Below, in pieces: positions 48,650-61,207 of a stretch of 64,000 nt of DNA. Within the stretch, counting starts at the first letter, position 1. Each line of letters opens with the position of its first letter. Below the pieces are notes generated by a model that was not told the DNA's origin, ran no database searches, and worked only from the letters and a program-made list of their open reading frames with translations. The position numbers and the translations under genes are program-made. The stretch covers positions 31,592,956 through 31,656,955 of the forward strand of contig CM049318.1 of NCBI GenBank assembly GCA_026874595.1, in the 5' to 3' direction. The DNA comes from Sipunculus nudus (Eukaryota; Annelida; Sipuncula; Golfingiida; Sipunculidae).

Positions 48650-50139
48650 TTAATACTGATACATGTAAAGGTGTCATTGTTTGGACGTTGTGAAATGTGA
48701 AAAAGTAGATAGATCTGGTTGACATGTTATTTTTTACTGTTAATGTTTTGACATATACATGAATGTATTGTTGATTACTGGACCAAAAAAAGCGACACAA
48801 AAACATGTGTCGTGTTATATGAATCAATAAAACGAAATTAACATGGTTCAACGTCATGATTATATGGCATGCATGGTGTTGTGCGTTTGTAAATATTCAA
48901 AACAAGTATGTGTTCTGTGACGCGACTGTGCATCGTCGGGTAAACAAGCGACAAACGACCTTGAAAACCCCTGCGCCTGACCTGTTTGTTCACCGGAATC
49001 TCAGACATGACGGAGTATGAGCCGTCTCGTTGAGTCACGGAAATGTAAGGAATGAAAACAGATGACGGACTGATTGTTGCCTATTTAAAGAACGGACGCC
49101 CCCATATTAATGTACATTAACCAACACGTTGGTCAGGTTGCACAGATAGCGGAAATACGTCCGTCTGTACAATGATTAGAAAGATTTGCAAGACGTATAG
49201 AATATACCTATCCTACGAAATATCTACACGTTAGGGGAGCGAGTATAGGCACATTGTAGGACGTTTTATACTGGTACGAGTGGGGGAGGGTAGGTATTTG
49301 ACAATCCCGCACGAAGAACATTCCGGATATGTGATATTCCGAGCACACGCGCGGGCTATTATAATAGTTCGACTGATATGGGCTAGCACTAAACAGTTAC
49401 CGAGCTACATGTATTACTTCAGAGGAATATGCAAGCTAATGGATAGGGTACGTTGACACATATCAGACGTCATGGGGTGCACAGATTATGTGCAAAAAAT
49501 TCATGTCATACACGTGCAGTGGAGAAGATATTTAGAGGTGGATGAAATAATATACATTTATCACACCGTCCAAAACCAAATCACAGGCGTGATATGACTT
49601 TGTGAGCTTCGATATGACACGACCGGAACATGTATATTTTCTCATGTTCACAAACATGACAGGTATGGAGAGAAAGAACAAACTGTAGGTTTCTATCAAT
49701 TGTGTAACGATTGTTGAAACGTTGTGGCCTGTCGAACGACATATATCACAAATACTAAGATGGAAACATTGATAGCTGACAATATCCGACAAACAGACAG
49801 ATATACTGACAAAGGTGCACAAGATGGAGACATTATGGCTTAACCAGGGTACGGGGAAGACTCGGCGGCAGAAAATAAGCTATAGTTTATGCATATGAGG
49901 TTTATAGTTTCGGATATGGCAACAAAAAAATATGTTAATGGAGGTTCAAATACAGCGACATCTAGCGGCCAAATCCGGAACATGTAAAATACTTTTCGAT
50001 ATCTTAGAATCAGACATAAGATGTAGAAGTTTCAAAAGGATTATTGCAAAACTGTGGACTGTAAATGGCGTTATGTAGGACGCAAGAACCAGCAAGCAGA
50101 AGAAATTGAGTAGACTGACAAACAGACAGACAGACTGAC
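48650..50139. other. no gene seen; last CpG-rich segment
   Basis: Contains an AATAAAAC poly(A)-like signal at about 48827 and unremarkable sequence. CpG words remain frequent to about 49.9 kb, then drop. Confidence 0.4.
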
Positions 50140-50420
50140 TCCTCATGAAAGTATATAATAAAAACTATTCAATCATTTAAACAATCTTCATATTTATCAA
50201 TAAATACCTGAAATGTATACCCGTCATAGGTATAGGGGATCAGATATACCGTTTTGTTGAGACATAGGTATTCAATACTGTGGACGAACTGGCACTATTT
50301 TTGCAAATATGAGGACGAACAGGTCGATGACCTCATTCCTGGGGGCGAACCGGACCTGTGGAGAAACAAGTGGTTGGACGAAGAGACGAGAACGAAATGG
50401 ATTTGGGGACTAATCAGCCT
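50140..50420 (+). repeat. left copy of a ~280-bp direct repeat
   Basis: It shares with 51632-51912 a long series of identical words (TACCTGAAATGTATACCCGTC, GAGACGAG-ACGAAATGGATTT, ATCAGCCTGTTCCC). It sits at the point where base composition changes. Its continuation differs from that of the right copy. Confidence 0.75.
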
Positions 50421-50699
50421 GTTCCCACCAACAATTACGATTGGATGGCATTTCATTCCAGGAATACATTACAGTTTAAATGCCATTCTACGGCGCAGGG
50501 GTTGTATTTCATATCCGCCGCTTTTCATAATTATTATGGTATCCCTAGACAAAGTTGGCATATTATGGTTTCACGACGGTACGCCGCCGCCGCAGAAAAA
50601 ATACATTGTGATATGGATATCCCAACAAAATATTTCACTGATCTTTTTCAAACTTTACATTTGTATAGATATAGGTAAGGGGACGAAGTCTATTTAATA

Positions 50700-51240
50700 T
50701 GAGGTCATGACCTATGCTAGGAGAGTGACCATGACCTTGAATAAGTCCATTTTTGCTGAAAATAACACAAATTCTGAAATATCTCAAGTAAGCTTGCATG
50801 GACTGGTCCCGAAATCATAGTGACCGAAGATCTTGGATAGTCTTGTGATATACCGAAAAGTGGTGGCGCCACCTATCACCCTTTTCTTGGTGATACGCCT
50901 TTTTAATACCCCCACAATTGCCATTTGACAATACTGTAAGCATTTTAAGTCAAAAACGTATGGACAGATTTCTTTCATATTATGCACATGTAGAGAGATG
51001 GGATTTAAGATGGGGTCTATTTATATGTGGGTCATGACCTTTATCCTTAGAGTGACCGTAACCTTTAATGTGTCCATATATGGTAAAAATAAAACACCTT
51101 TTATGATATATCTAGTGTCGATAGCAACATGGATTTCCAACGTGACATATGTATGACCCATCACTAATGTAAGAACCCTATAGATTCTATGGTTATGAGG
51201 TAAAAGGTCAAGGTCACAGAACCAACATCTTCAAAAAGGT
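50700..51240. repeat. TE-like AT-rich sequence with ATGACCT words
   Basis: TCATGACCT/GTGACC words recur at 50705-50740 and 51035-51065 in similar contexts, suggesting two diverged halves of a non-coding repeat. Family not identified. Confidence 0.4.
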
Positions 51241-51631
51241 TGCAGATTGATAGATGGATTATTAATAATCCGAATAATCAGTGTTATTTCTTTTTGTTAT
51301 ACATTTATGAATATATATATTTATTTAAAAAATGCTATATATGTTTTATTAATAGATTTCTTATTCATACAAAAATCCATAACCAAGAAAATAATATTAA
51401 TATTGACAATAATGTTTTATAAGAGTAATATTACATTTGTTATAGATATACAATTGTTTTATTAATAGAATTATTATCAATTACTTATTTATTCAATAGC
51501 ATTTTTATATGATCAAGTGATCATGGTTATCATTATGATTATTATTATAATTAGAAATAAAGATAATTACCATAACAATTATTGTTTGTTGATTTTAACT
51601 AATATCGATATACTTAAACTTTAATTGATTA

Positions 51632-52690
51632 TGTTCCTCATTAAAGTATATAAATATACACGATTCAATCATTTAAACAATATTTATATTTATCAAAAAA
51701 TACCTGAAATGTATACCCGTCATAGGTATGCTGGATCAGATGTATCGTTTTGTTTAGACATAGGTATTTAATACTGTGGACATAATGACACTATGTTTGC
51801 AAATATGTGGACAAAACAGTTTATGGCCCCATTCCTGGGTGCGAATCGGACCTGTGGAGAAACAGGGGGGAGTACGAAGAGACGAGTACGAAATGGATTT
51901 GGGGACAAATCAGCCTGTTCCCGTTGACAACGGTGAGCACCTGTTCCGTCGCACCAGACCGGATCTTCGTTCCAGCACTGCAGTTGCTAACCAGTCGCGT
52001 CATCAGCTTCCTGATCATAATTGGTATGACAACGAGGAAACCGCCACATCACCAGGACCTTCCTCAGCGCAAGTAACACCCAGTGTCACAGCCGCACCAC
52101 CATCACCTCGAAACTCTCAAAGAACCACCGGATATGGAAGGGTCGTAAAGCCACCAGACAGACTGAACTTATAGAAATTATGATCAATAACTCGCATTTA
52201 GTTAGTTAGGGACAGGTGAGGTAAAGTCACCTGCGGAAGTGATGCGCTGGTAACCTCTCCTTCCTTGTGTAGTGTTAAGTTTAATTAATTGCCCTAAATT
52301 TCAGTAAACAGGCTTATTCAATTAATACATGCCTAAGTTTGATAACTTATGTACTTGTTACTTAATCTATACCCACCCAGTGATATAACCGGACAATCAT
52401 TCAGTGTTTCAGGAATTATTGCAATTTACCTTTAATTATGTATTAATCATGTATTGTGTTTATATCTCACTTATCTAAAGAGGGGAGATGTAATGTATTG
52501 TACCGTGTTTACATATATTGTTACTGAGCTAAGCGGCCCATGTAAGTGATCGGTCATGGTCAAAAAAGGGGTCCCGCTTGTCGCCTATGTGCGGCACAAT
52601 AAAAACGCAGTCTTGGGCATACAAGTGTTCGGCTCGTTCTTGAAGCAGAGTACATCACATCTGCTTCTGCATATTTCTTTCTAAATGTTT
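51632..52690 (+). mobile_element. 3' end of a Gypsy-like LTR retrotransposon
   Basis: Starts with the right copy of the 280-bp repeat, then a frame (to 52174) rich in Pro/Ser ending G-R-V-V-K-P-P-D-R-L-N-L and a stop, typical of the last residues of Gypsy-type integrase or polyprotein (family knowledge). A purine tract AAAGAGGGGAGA (52477-52488) precedes TGTAATG, the likely LTR start at 52489. AATAAA at 52598 fits the LTR poly(A) signal. The upstream pol gene is missing, so this is a truncated relic. Confidence 0.6.
52489..52685 (+). repeat. probable 3' LTR
   Basis: Begins TGTAATGTATTG immediately after the polypurine tract and contains AATAAA. The right border is uncertain. No second LTR is seen in the window. 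Confidence 0.5.
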
Positions 52691-52691
52691 C

Positions 52692-55600
52692 CTAAATATT
52701 GAGACGGACGGGCTGTTCCTTGTAATTTGGTCTAACAAATTCCTTAACCATGAAGATGATAAAAGATACTGTTTTGCCGTACAGACGTACGGGCTGCTTG
52801 CCGACGCAGATTATACCTGTTACGCAGTTCATACACATTACTTCCGACCTCATCAGGTAATAAGTTGACATATTTAGTGTTGCCAACTCATTGACCATTT
52901 TATATAACGAGATAAACGTTTTAATCATCCATCTCTCACTTAGTAGTTTCCATCATGTTTCTTAGTAAATTAATTTTTTTTTTATTGCACCAGTCCCTAT
53001 TCTCGCTGCGCTCAGATGAGCTTATTCAATTTTAATGCACTTTAGCATCATTTCACCCATCGCACAATTCCCTCGCGTTTTCTGAAATAGGCCTCATAAA
53101 AGAGAGATGCAAAACTTCCAAAGCATTCCTATCTAGGAATCATAAGGGATCTCGTTACATCCATTCTCATACTGGCTTTTTCACAAATATAATTAATGTG
53201 ACCTGTCCATATGCAACGTTCATTAAAAAAAAACCAAATGTTTGTGATTTACACCGATAGCAGCGGCTGTCCTAGCATGTATACAGGCGGTGTTGTTATA
53301 TTTCTCCTGCTGAAAGGTAACATTTCTGTTTTTGGAGGATTAAATGTGACGAACTATTTCTGAGCCCATTTCTCAATAGATAACAATCATTGATGAGTCC
53401 TTTAGACATACTCTCCATATTTCTCCCTAAAAAAATTATTGAAGCGTCATCCGCATACAGGCAGATTTTTGTGTTTTTAAACATTTTACCAAATCATTGA
53501 AATATACTGAGAACAGCAACGGGCATATTATTAACACATGTGGGACGCCAGGTGGAACATGCATACAGGATGAGGAATGACTTTTATCACGACTCTTTGC
53601 ATTCTGTCAGACAAATTATCATAAAACCATTCAACTAAATTACCTTTAACACCAATTTTACTAAGTTTATTTATAAGGCCCTCATTACATACCCTCTCGA
53701 ATGCATTCGATGCGTCAAAATATATAAATATGGTTTCATTTTTTCGTCTCAACGGCAATATTGTGTCTAATTGATATAGTTTTATTTGGCATGTTTCTAC
53801 TGACAGCGTTTAGAAATTTATTTGCCCATCTGTCCACATTACAACCAGATAGTTCTGTGTTAAGGCCTGGTATGTCAGCATTTTTCATACTTGAAAATTT
53901 TCTTTAGATAACTTCTGTCGTTTTTTTTTTTTTTGAGTTTCATAATTACAGCATAATTACAGCATGATGGTTGCTGCAAAAAGGAGGAGACGTGCCTGCT
54001 TCAACCACCAGATTAGAGCACTTCGTTGCTATCATATCTATTAATTTAGCAGTATTTTCTGTTATCCTGGTTGGTTCCGTTATTAAATTAGTAAAACCGA
54101 AAGCCGACAATTTAGGTTTAAGAGGAACACTAGAATTGGTATTCAACAAGTCAACATTAAAATCTCCTGTTGTGATGATGTGGCTAAAATCAGTCTCTTT
54201 AGCTGATTCCAGAGACGACTCTAGGTGATTCCAATAGTCAAACTTTCATTTGGCGGCCTATAAAATACCCCTATTCATAAGCGTGTAGCAAACCAGACAC
54301 ATTAAACCCTATCAACTTCCAAGTCTTGTCTTTGTTTTATGGGCATCGCACAAGCCGCATAAATTGCCAAACCACCTCTCCTGCTGGTTTGGCGATTGCA
54401 TCGAAGCGGTTCTTGGAACCAATTCATTACTATTCGAGTGTTTGTCATGCTGCTGTCAAGCCAGGTTTCGGTCAACATAGTATTATATCATAGTCACCTA
54501 ATTACACAGACACATGGTCAACTTTGAATTAAAGGTTTCTCACATTCAGGTGAACCATTGAAAACGAGCTCAGTGCACTGACCGTCCCAGTCGGCCCTTG
54601 ATTTGGATGAATATCCCCTACATAACACAATCTGTTCGTAATCATACAGAAAATAAAAATGTTCTTTGTGATACAGTGGTTTTATGAAAGGTGTCGTAAG
54701 CGCATAGGCTTAAGTTACTCTGAAAACTATTTCTCTTGTGGGTTTGTTTTGTTACCTTTTACGTTAATCTTAATTATATGGAAAGTTGTATCCAGGTGTA
54801 CAAGATACACGAACCCTCATATCATTATTTTAACATCCGATGAACCCCGTGACTACCTGAGAGTAACGTTGTATTTGACAACAGGTATATTGTTCTCCAT
54901 TAGAAATAAATACCTGAAACGACAATCAAAATACTTGAAATCGTCTTTAACATTTTGTACAATAACGATAATGAAATTGAAATGAATTAGAGTGCGAAGA
55001 ATGTATGTAGCTCATTTAGTATTATTGTCAACATAGTAAGATTCATGTTCCAATAACCAACAAAACAATCTGAAGCTGGGTGGGTCATATAAGTGCATTC
55101 TCCTACTGATTATATATGACGGTTTATAATTAAACAACAGCGTTTCCTGTCAATTGTAAAACAAAAATGAAATTCATTCATAAATATGTCTATAATTTAC
55201 ATTAGGAATCAAAATTTTCTATCGCTCTGGGTCTGTGTTTCCTAGCGTCCGTATCTGTTTTTCGTTATGAACTCTGATCACCTTCTGTGTATAGCCTCCC
55301 CATACCCTAACAAATACATTTTCGTCAACTGTCCAAATGTCTGTAATTAGTTTTCTGCGCTTTAGTTCACGACACTGGTAGGTCAGAGCCGCTCAACACT
55401 TGTTAAATCTTCTACCAGATACATGTTTGTCTCCTTCAGTTTGCCTTTTGCAATTAAAAAAAACGGGACCGGATACGACAGGTCGAAAAACGAACGATGA
55501 TGGTTCGAAGCGTTCAATTGTGTACGGGTTTAACCACAGGTTTACCCGGCCGATGAGACCTTTGGATGCGAGAGTGTGATATCGTCTATACCAAGCTTAT

Positions 55601-56345
55601 TTTGCAAATGTCCAACACAATACTTGCTGTATCTTCCTTCTTACTTTCTGGTACTCCAAACACCCTTATGTTTATTCGTCTCGAATATTAATCTAAATCG
55701 TCTACCGCTTACTTGTTATTCCTCGTTTTGTTGTTTCAGTGTCACAATTTCTACTATTTGAGTGTTGATTGTTTCTTTTTTTTTTGTCTTCGATTTAATT
55801 CGCAACCTTAGTGGGCACGGTGTTCCTGGCAGAAGATATATTTTTTTTTTGCTTTTTCTGTATCAAGAATAGACCAAAGCATTTCTGAAAGGGCTGTCAT
55901 GACTAGTGTAATAGTCTGTGCGGCAGGGAAAGCTTGTGCAAGGGCAAATCTGTGAGTTATATCTCGTGGGGGACTACGCACTAATTTCATATGTCATTTC
56001 CCTTTTTGCTTCGAGTCCGTGTTTTACTTGCACTGTCACTGATGTCTGCAGTTTGTGGTGTGAACTGACTTTCCATGATCGGCTGTGAATCCTCATACGC
56101 GGTCTGTAATGAAACCCGAATAGTTCTCCCGGATTTCCACTCCATATCTTATCATGAAGAGTCCAGGTTCCATTCCGGGTAAAAAATCTCAGAAATTCCT
56201 GTCAATACCCAGATGTATTTCGTCCACTGCTTCGGGTGTGTTACTGCTTAAAGGTGTTGTTTGAGGTGTCTTTCTCTCTACTCGCTAACTTGACCCCACA
56301 AACACCGCAGCCAATTTCAGTGCCGCCTGGCTCGTCCGCCATATT
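52692..56345 (-). mobile_element. degenerate non-LTR retrotransposon (CR1/Jockey-like)
   Basis: Minus-strand fragments lie in LINE order. ORF1-like pieces at about 56340-55500 (early M-A-D-E-P-G-G-T and a later R-V-F-G-V-P-E-S-K motif); endonuclease piece at 54149-53946 (P-T-R-I-T-E-N, then I-D-M-I, then S-N-H-H); reverse transcriptase pieces at 53758-53531 (D-A-S-N-A-F-E-R-V) and 53484-53296 (C-L-Y-A-D-D-A-S, the catalytic Y-x-D-D); and a C-terminal piece at 52928-52692 (L-Y-K-M-V-N-E-L). Many frameshifts and stops: non-functional. Confidence 0.75.
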
Positions 56346-56579
56346 GTATCTTGAATATTTTTGTCGGGATCCTGCTACGTCTAGGACATAGTTTTCTCAA
56401 AATAAATTGTAAAAAGAGAGACGAGACCACACTACACTACATGCTGTGCATAGTTCTGATTTAATGTATTCCGAAATGTCTGTCGGTGAAGGGCTTTAGT
56501 GACTTTTTGATCCGGGTTAAACCTGTATATGGGAATGAGACCCCTACCTCCGGTTTAGACCTGAATGATCCATCCTATC

Positions 56580-56600
56580 CTCCCCCCCCCCCCCCCCCAC
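56580..56600. repeat. poly-C run
   Basis: A homopolymer C run of about 18 bases, then CACCACCAACC. Confidence 0.8.
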
Positions 56601-56920
56601 CACCAACCGATCCAGTTGGATGTTGAGGTTTAAGCACATACGTTTAAATCCGAATTGACATAATATATGTGTTTTGTTAAATATTTATTAAGAGAGTAAA
56701 GTATTCTGACAAGAGGGACGTAATCACGCCCATCGGTATGGAATCTTGCATTGTTAAGCGAAGGCAAACAATCGGGTGTTAGTTCAGACTCCATAGGTTA
56801 CTACTTATCACCAAGGCTAATAGCCAATAAAACAGAAGTTCACTTTTGCAAACAATCAACTTATACTAATTTAAAGCTGTAACAATACATATATGATTCA
56901 AGAGCGGAGGATCGTGCACC

Positions 56921-56923
<3 letters not shown>

Positions 56924-56980
<57 letters not shown>
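56924..56980. repeat. TA microsatellite
   Basis: Almost pure TA dinucleotides, followed by GTGTGTGTA. Confidence 0.9.
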
Positions 56981-56994
<14 letters not shown>

Positions 56995-57080
56995 ATATAT
57001 GTATATACATGCGAGATATTGCATTAGTACAAGGCAATGATTAATACCGTCGTTATTAGCTATAACTGAGTGATGTTTGT

Positions 57081-57085
<5 letters not shown>

Positions 57086-57132
<47 letters not shown>
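57086..57132. repeat. TA microsatellite
   Basis: A pure TA run about 100 bp from the preceding one. Confidence 0.9.
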
Positions 57133-57134
<2 letters not shown>

Positions 57135-57330
57135 TACAGAATTGCATTCCAATGCAATACTACTAAATGTAAAATACGATTTTCATTTTTTCACATATGT
57201 ATATTACTTCTATAATACAGCATGAGTATTATCATGAAAGAACTGATATATAATTATAGCGGTCATAATTACATAAAATGCAATATTCAGCTTTTATATA
57301 CCTACATACATTTCATTTAAATCTTTGCAG

Positions 57331-58432
57331 GGAGCATAGTGAGAATGAACACAATTTTTTCCACCAGCACCGATCAGCTCCAGCTAGAGCCAGCAGGCAC
57401 GTCATTGACATTCAGTGTAAGAGCAAAAAATGATGCTACACTGGCCCTGTTCAACAGCTGGACCAATCCCACAGAAGCATACGAGGTACATACCCATACT
57501 AAGGATTGTAAACTTACATCCTTTCCCAGGCAGGCGAAACAAAGAATGGAATTAGCAAAACTTATCGAATATCAAAGTCTTACTGCCTTAATTTCTTCTT
57601 GAAATGTAGCCATTTTCATCACCATTTTGACAGAAAGAAAATACATGTATTAGTCAAAGCCTCTGTAAGCCATGATGATATACTTGTGTCTGACATTGTG
57701 TTGATGAAAAAAAATGTAAAACAGTTGTCACTAACAAAAATAATGACACTTTATTATTCCTTGTTATTCTTGGATTTAAACTTGATTAAAACTAACGTAA
57801 GGTCATGATTTTAGGAAAGGTCTTTTAAGTTCTGTAAATCCACAATAACTCTTACCTTCGTATATGTAAATACACAGACAAATTAAGATTTATTTTAAAA
57901 GAACACTTTGATAGTAATAAAATTTACAGAAGTAAGTATCATAGAATAGGGTTAACGGAGAAAAAAGTTTTAAATGAACATCCATTTTTATTAATCTTTT
58001 AAATTTAATTTAAATTTAATTTAAATAATTATACAATTCGTATGATTTTGGCTGATCAGCAGAGTACCAGAACCCATGAGCCGTTTCTATCTAACTCTAT
58101 ATGCAATATTAGATTAAGTAATGTTTGAACCGTAAAAATTTATTGAAAAAATTTGAGAAAAAAAGTATTGTTATGGATATTCTCCGTTTTGTCTGTTTAA
58201 GAGACGTAACATTTTATGTGAATAATATTATTATTTCTGTCGGTCCTAAGTTACTCATCGGTGGTTGGAAAAATAGGCGGTCATTGTTGAGACGTAAACA
58301 GCAGGGAGAAAACAAGAATGACACCGGATTCAGCGGAAACTTTTTGGATCAAAACGCATTCAAAGACTTCTGGGCACGATGGGGGAATTGGCTGATTGCA
58401 TTTGGTAGAGGCAGAGACGTTGGCAAGGATAT
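57331..58432 (+). CDS. Two exons encoding a farnesoic-acid-methyltransferase-like domain (partial gene)
   Basis: Exon 57331-57485 (TCTTTGCAG before, GAG|GTAC after) and exon 58251-58432 (CCTAAG before, AT|GTAGG after) are in phase. Together they encode the Methyltransf_FA (FAMeT-like) fold: L-T-F-S-V-R-A-K-N-D-A-T-L-A-L, then A-Y-E joined to L-L-I-G-G-W-K-N-R-R-S-L-L-R-R-K, then F-W-A-R-W with I-A-F-G-R-G. Despite its name the domain is usually non-enzymatic in invertebrate surface and secreted proteins (family knowledge). With the downstream exons (61100, 62715) this is probably one host gene, likely secreted or membrane-bound. Earlier and later exons are outside or unseen. Confidence 0.65.
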
Positions 58433-60068
58433 GTAGGAATAGTTTCCTGTCTTAATTATCTGTCTATATTAATGTAAAAGCTCACACGTTCATCTTTTGC
58501 AATCTTGTGCCAATTGTAGATATATCAATTGTCCATATAACTTGTGCCAAAGACATTTTGATATGTTCTAAGATGCCCTTATATTTCTGAAGAAAAAACA
58601 GTAGGCAAAAATATTTACAGTTTTCCTGCTCTTCTGTCTGAATATAAAGTCATTTACATTTTCCTCGTCTTGAGTGGATTCCACTATTAAAGCAACCCCT
58701 ACCGCCCCCCCCCCCCACCCCTATCCCCGCGATTTGTTAAGACATAGGTTTATTTATTATCCCATTGACTTATCAGTAATATCCTTAGCTGTGAGAAAAT
58801 GTTAAGTAAAGCCGTGCTACATTTTGAAGGGTTTGACAACATTTACAATTTTTGTTTTTGGTTGTCAATTACGCAATAGCAATTTTGTGTGATACTTAAA
58901 AATAGAAAACAGCAAATACACAAAAAAAACAGACGTGGCTCTATTTATTAAAATACAGCCTGAAACGGATATATTCTTTTATGTCAGAGTCATACCCAGA
59001 ACAGCAAAATCAGTGATCAAATAACATTTCTCTGGGTTATTTTTACTCCAGTCGCTTTCTGCATGGTATTTTATGTTTATTATATTTATTGTAAAAAAAA
59101 TCATGGACACCCGTACTTTATCAAGTCCTTTCCTGAAGAAACAGTGAAATATTCGACAGTGGCGTCTTAAATTCATAAGATCATTTGAACTCCTATTTTG
59201 TCTTTATATAAATAAATTTTGTTGCGACTTGTGTTGGTCACTTACAGACGTTTTAACACTTACATACAAATTTAATCGTCAAATGAATTATTTTAACCGA
59301 AGGTAGAGAATACACCAAGATATGGTCCAAGAATGACTAACATATCATATTCAAAGATTAATTTGTTTCCAGTATTCTTTCCTGGAGAGATCCGAATCCT
59401 AGAGCTATTGCGATGGTTGCGATTGCAAATGGGTGGGGTAGTGACGGGACCTGGGAAATACCTCAGCAGGCAGGTAAACGACTGCACAACGGATGTCTAA
59501 AAAGGTGTTTTTTCTGTACAAATTATAATCCCGGAGTCAAGAACCAACAAAGATGTTAAAAACAAGATAAACGTAATATGTTACTGCGGATTAACACAGA
59601 GAGCAGTCGAATAAAGTAGGCCTGTTCTCCATATTATCAGCTAAAACAACTCGCATGGATCGGTTTCAAGCCGTTTTAACATTATAAATGAATACTTATG
59701 ATCACACACATGGTCAGATTTGGAGGCCTTTCTCTATCTAAACATTTGAAGAAACGGGATATAATAAACTTTCCTTCCCTGTTCGTCTGCGAGAACAGTA
59801 TTTATAAATGTTACTAGCTTTTCCAGCACACTTTTTTACACAGTCCAAGGTGGTAACCCCTCCTCTACAGAAATACAGCCATTGGCAGCCATTTCTCTTA
59901 CTCATGGCCCTTAGTGCTTGACTATCCGTGCAGAGAAGTTTTGTTTCTTATTATTGGTGCCTCAGGAGATTTTATGCATATACACATTTTGCTGTTATAC
60001 ACTAGTACCTTATGAACATTTTGCAATATGTTAAAAAAAGTCTTTCTCTCTATTCGTTACCTAAGTTC

Positions 60069-60409
60069 TCTTTGTTTTGTCATTTCAGCCAAACGAATAA
60101 CGATCAAAACACCATATGGGAAAACGTACGATCAAGCTTGGTTTTCTACAACAAAAGTTAACAAATTCTCCTTCAGTGTTGAAGCCTGTCAAAATGTCTA
60201 CTTGGTCTTATAGCGGAAATTCGGGAAAACATCGGCGGGGACATTTGAAGTAGTTATTGGTTGGAAAAACTCAGATTCAATTATTCGAATAATTGGTATG
60301 GTTACACCATCAATATCAACACCAGACATTCTGAACTGCAAAGAATATAGACCATTTTGGATCACCTGGGAGCTAGGGTTTATTCGGGTAGGACAAGGGA
60401 CCCATCTAT
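60069..60409 (+). pseudogene. second FAMeT-like domain copy with in-frame stop
   Basis: After a CATTTCAG acceptor the frame encodes the same domain: F-S-F-S-V-E-A-C-Q-N-V-Y-L, F-E-V-V-I-G-W-K-N-S-D-S-I-I-R, then F-W-I-T-W-E-L-G-F-I-R-V-G-Q-G. A TAG at 60211-60213 interrupts it, and the intron found between the two halves of the other copy is absent here. It is either a broken duplicated exon or skipped in the transcript. I describe it as found and do not repair it. Confidence 0.55.
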
Positions 60410-60996
60410 GTAAATGTCACTTTATAATAGTAATCGCTGAATAAACAATAAAATATGAACATGTCACTTTTATTTGCTTATTTTTATCAAGGGTTTTTGA
60501 ATGTTGATTAAACTTCGGTGAATTGATAACTGAGGTCCATCAGGAATCAATGATTTGCAATCTGGTTTCTAAAGTTTCTGAACAATTGAATTGTTTTATT
60601 TACTAGGCTTCCTGTATACAATGAGAAATGTATATCGAAACCGCTTTATTGATGCAGAAGTTTAGGGGGTGCAAAAACAAATTAATAAATCATTACAGGA
60701 CCATCAGACAGGGATTACAATATTACTTGATATATTTGTCTATAAAATGTTTACGGGAATGGCTATGCATATGTGAATACAAAGCCTAACCTGAGAAATT
60801 ATTTTCGTAAGATAGAACAAAATTAGCGCCCATCCCTGCTCATCGTTAAACCTGGAGAGTTTCTTATGTAAAGTACCTGTCAAGTTGCACCTTATAAGGT
60901 TTACTACCTTTTTCCGATGTAATAACCTAATCAAAAGTATCTTAGCTCGATATTATCGGCCAATATTTTTTCCCCTGCGTATAATAAGTTGGTTTG

Positions 60997-60999
<3 letters not shown>

Positions 61000-61066
<67 letters not shown>
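61000..61066. repeat. TA then GT compound microsatellite
   Basis: A TA run followed by a GT run, in an intron of the host gene. Confidence 0.9.
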
Positions 61067-61099
61067 TTGTGTACTTAAAATTAATTTCTGTATTTTAAG

Positions 61100-61207
61100 G
61101 ATCTGAAGAATTTATGCAACATAACTTTAGTAACCCCTATACAATAAATGGTGTTGCCATCAGCACACACGGCTCCGTCGGGCGATGGAAGTTCCATAAG
61201 GCTACAG
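61100..61207 (+). CDS. exon of the FAMeT/EGF host gene
   Basis: TATTTTAAG acceptor and ACAG|GTAAAT donor. It encodes M-Q-H-N-F-S-N-P-Y-T-I-N-G-V-A-I-S-T and G-R-W-K-F, the strand pattern that ends the FAMeT-like region before EGF repeats in related invertebrate proteins (recalled, not searched). Confidence 0.5.

Noticed and set aside
50254-50697. Open frames across the left 280-bp repeat
   Set aside because: Retroelement-derived repeat sequence; two overlapping frames and no conserved domain in this copy.
56866-57147. Minus-strand open frame rich in Tyr and Ile
   Set aside because: Made of TA microsatellites.
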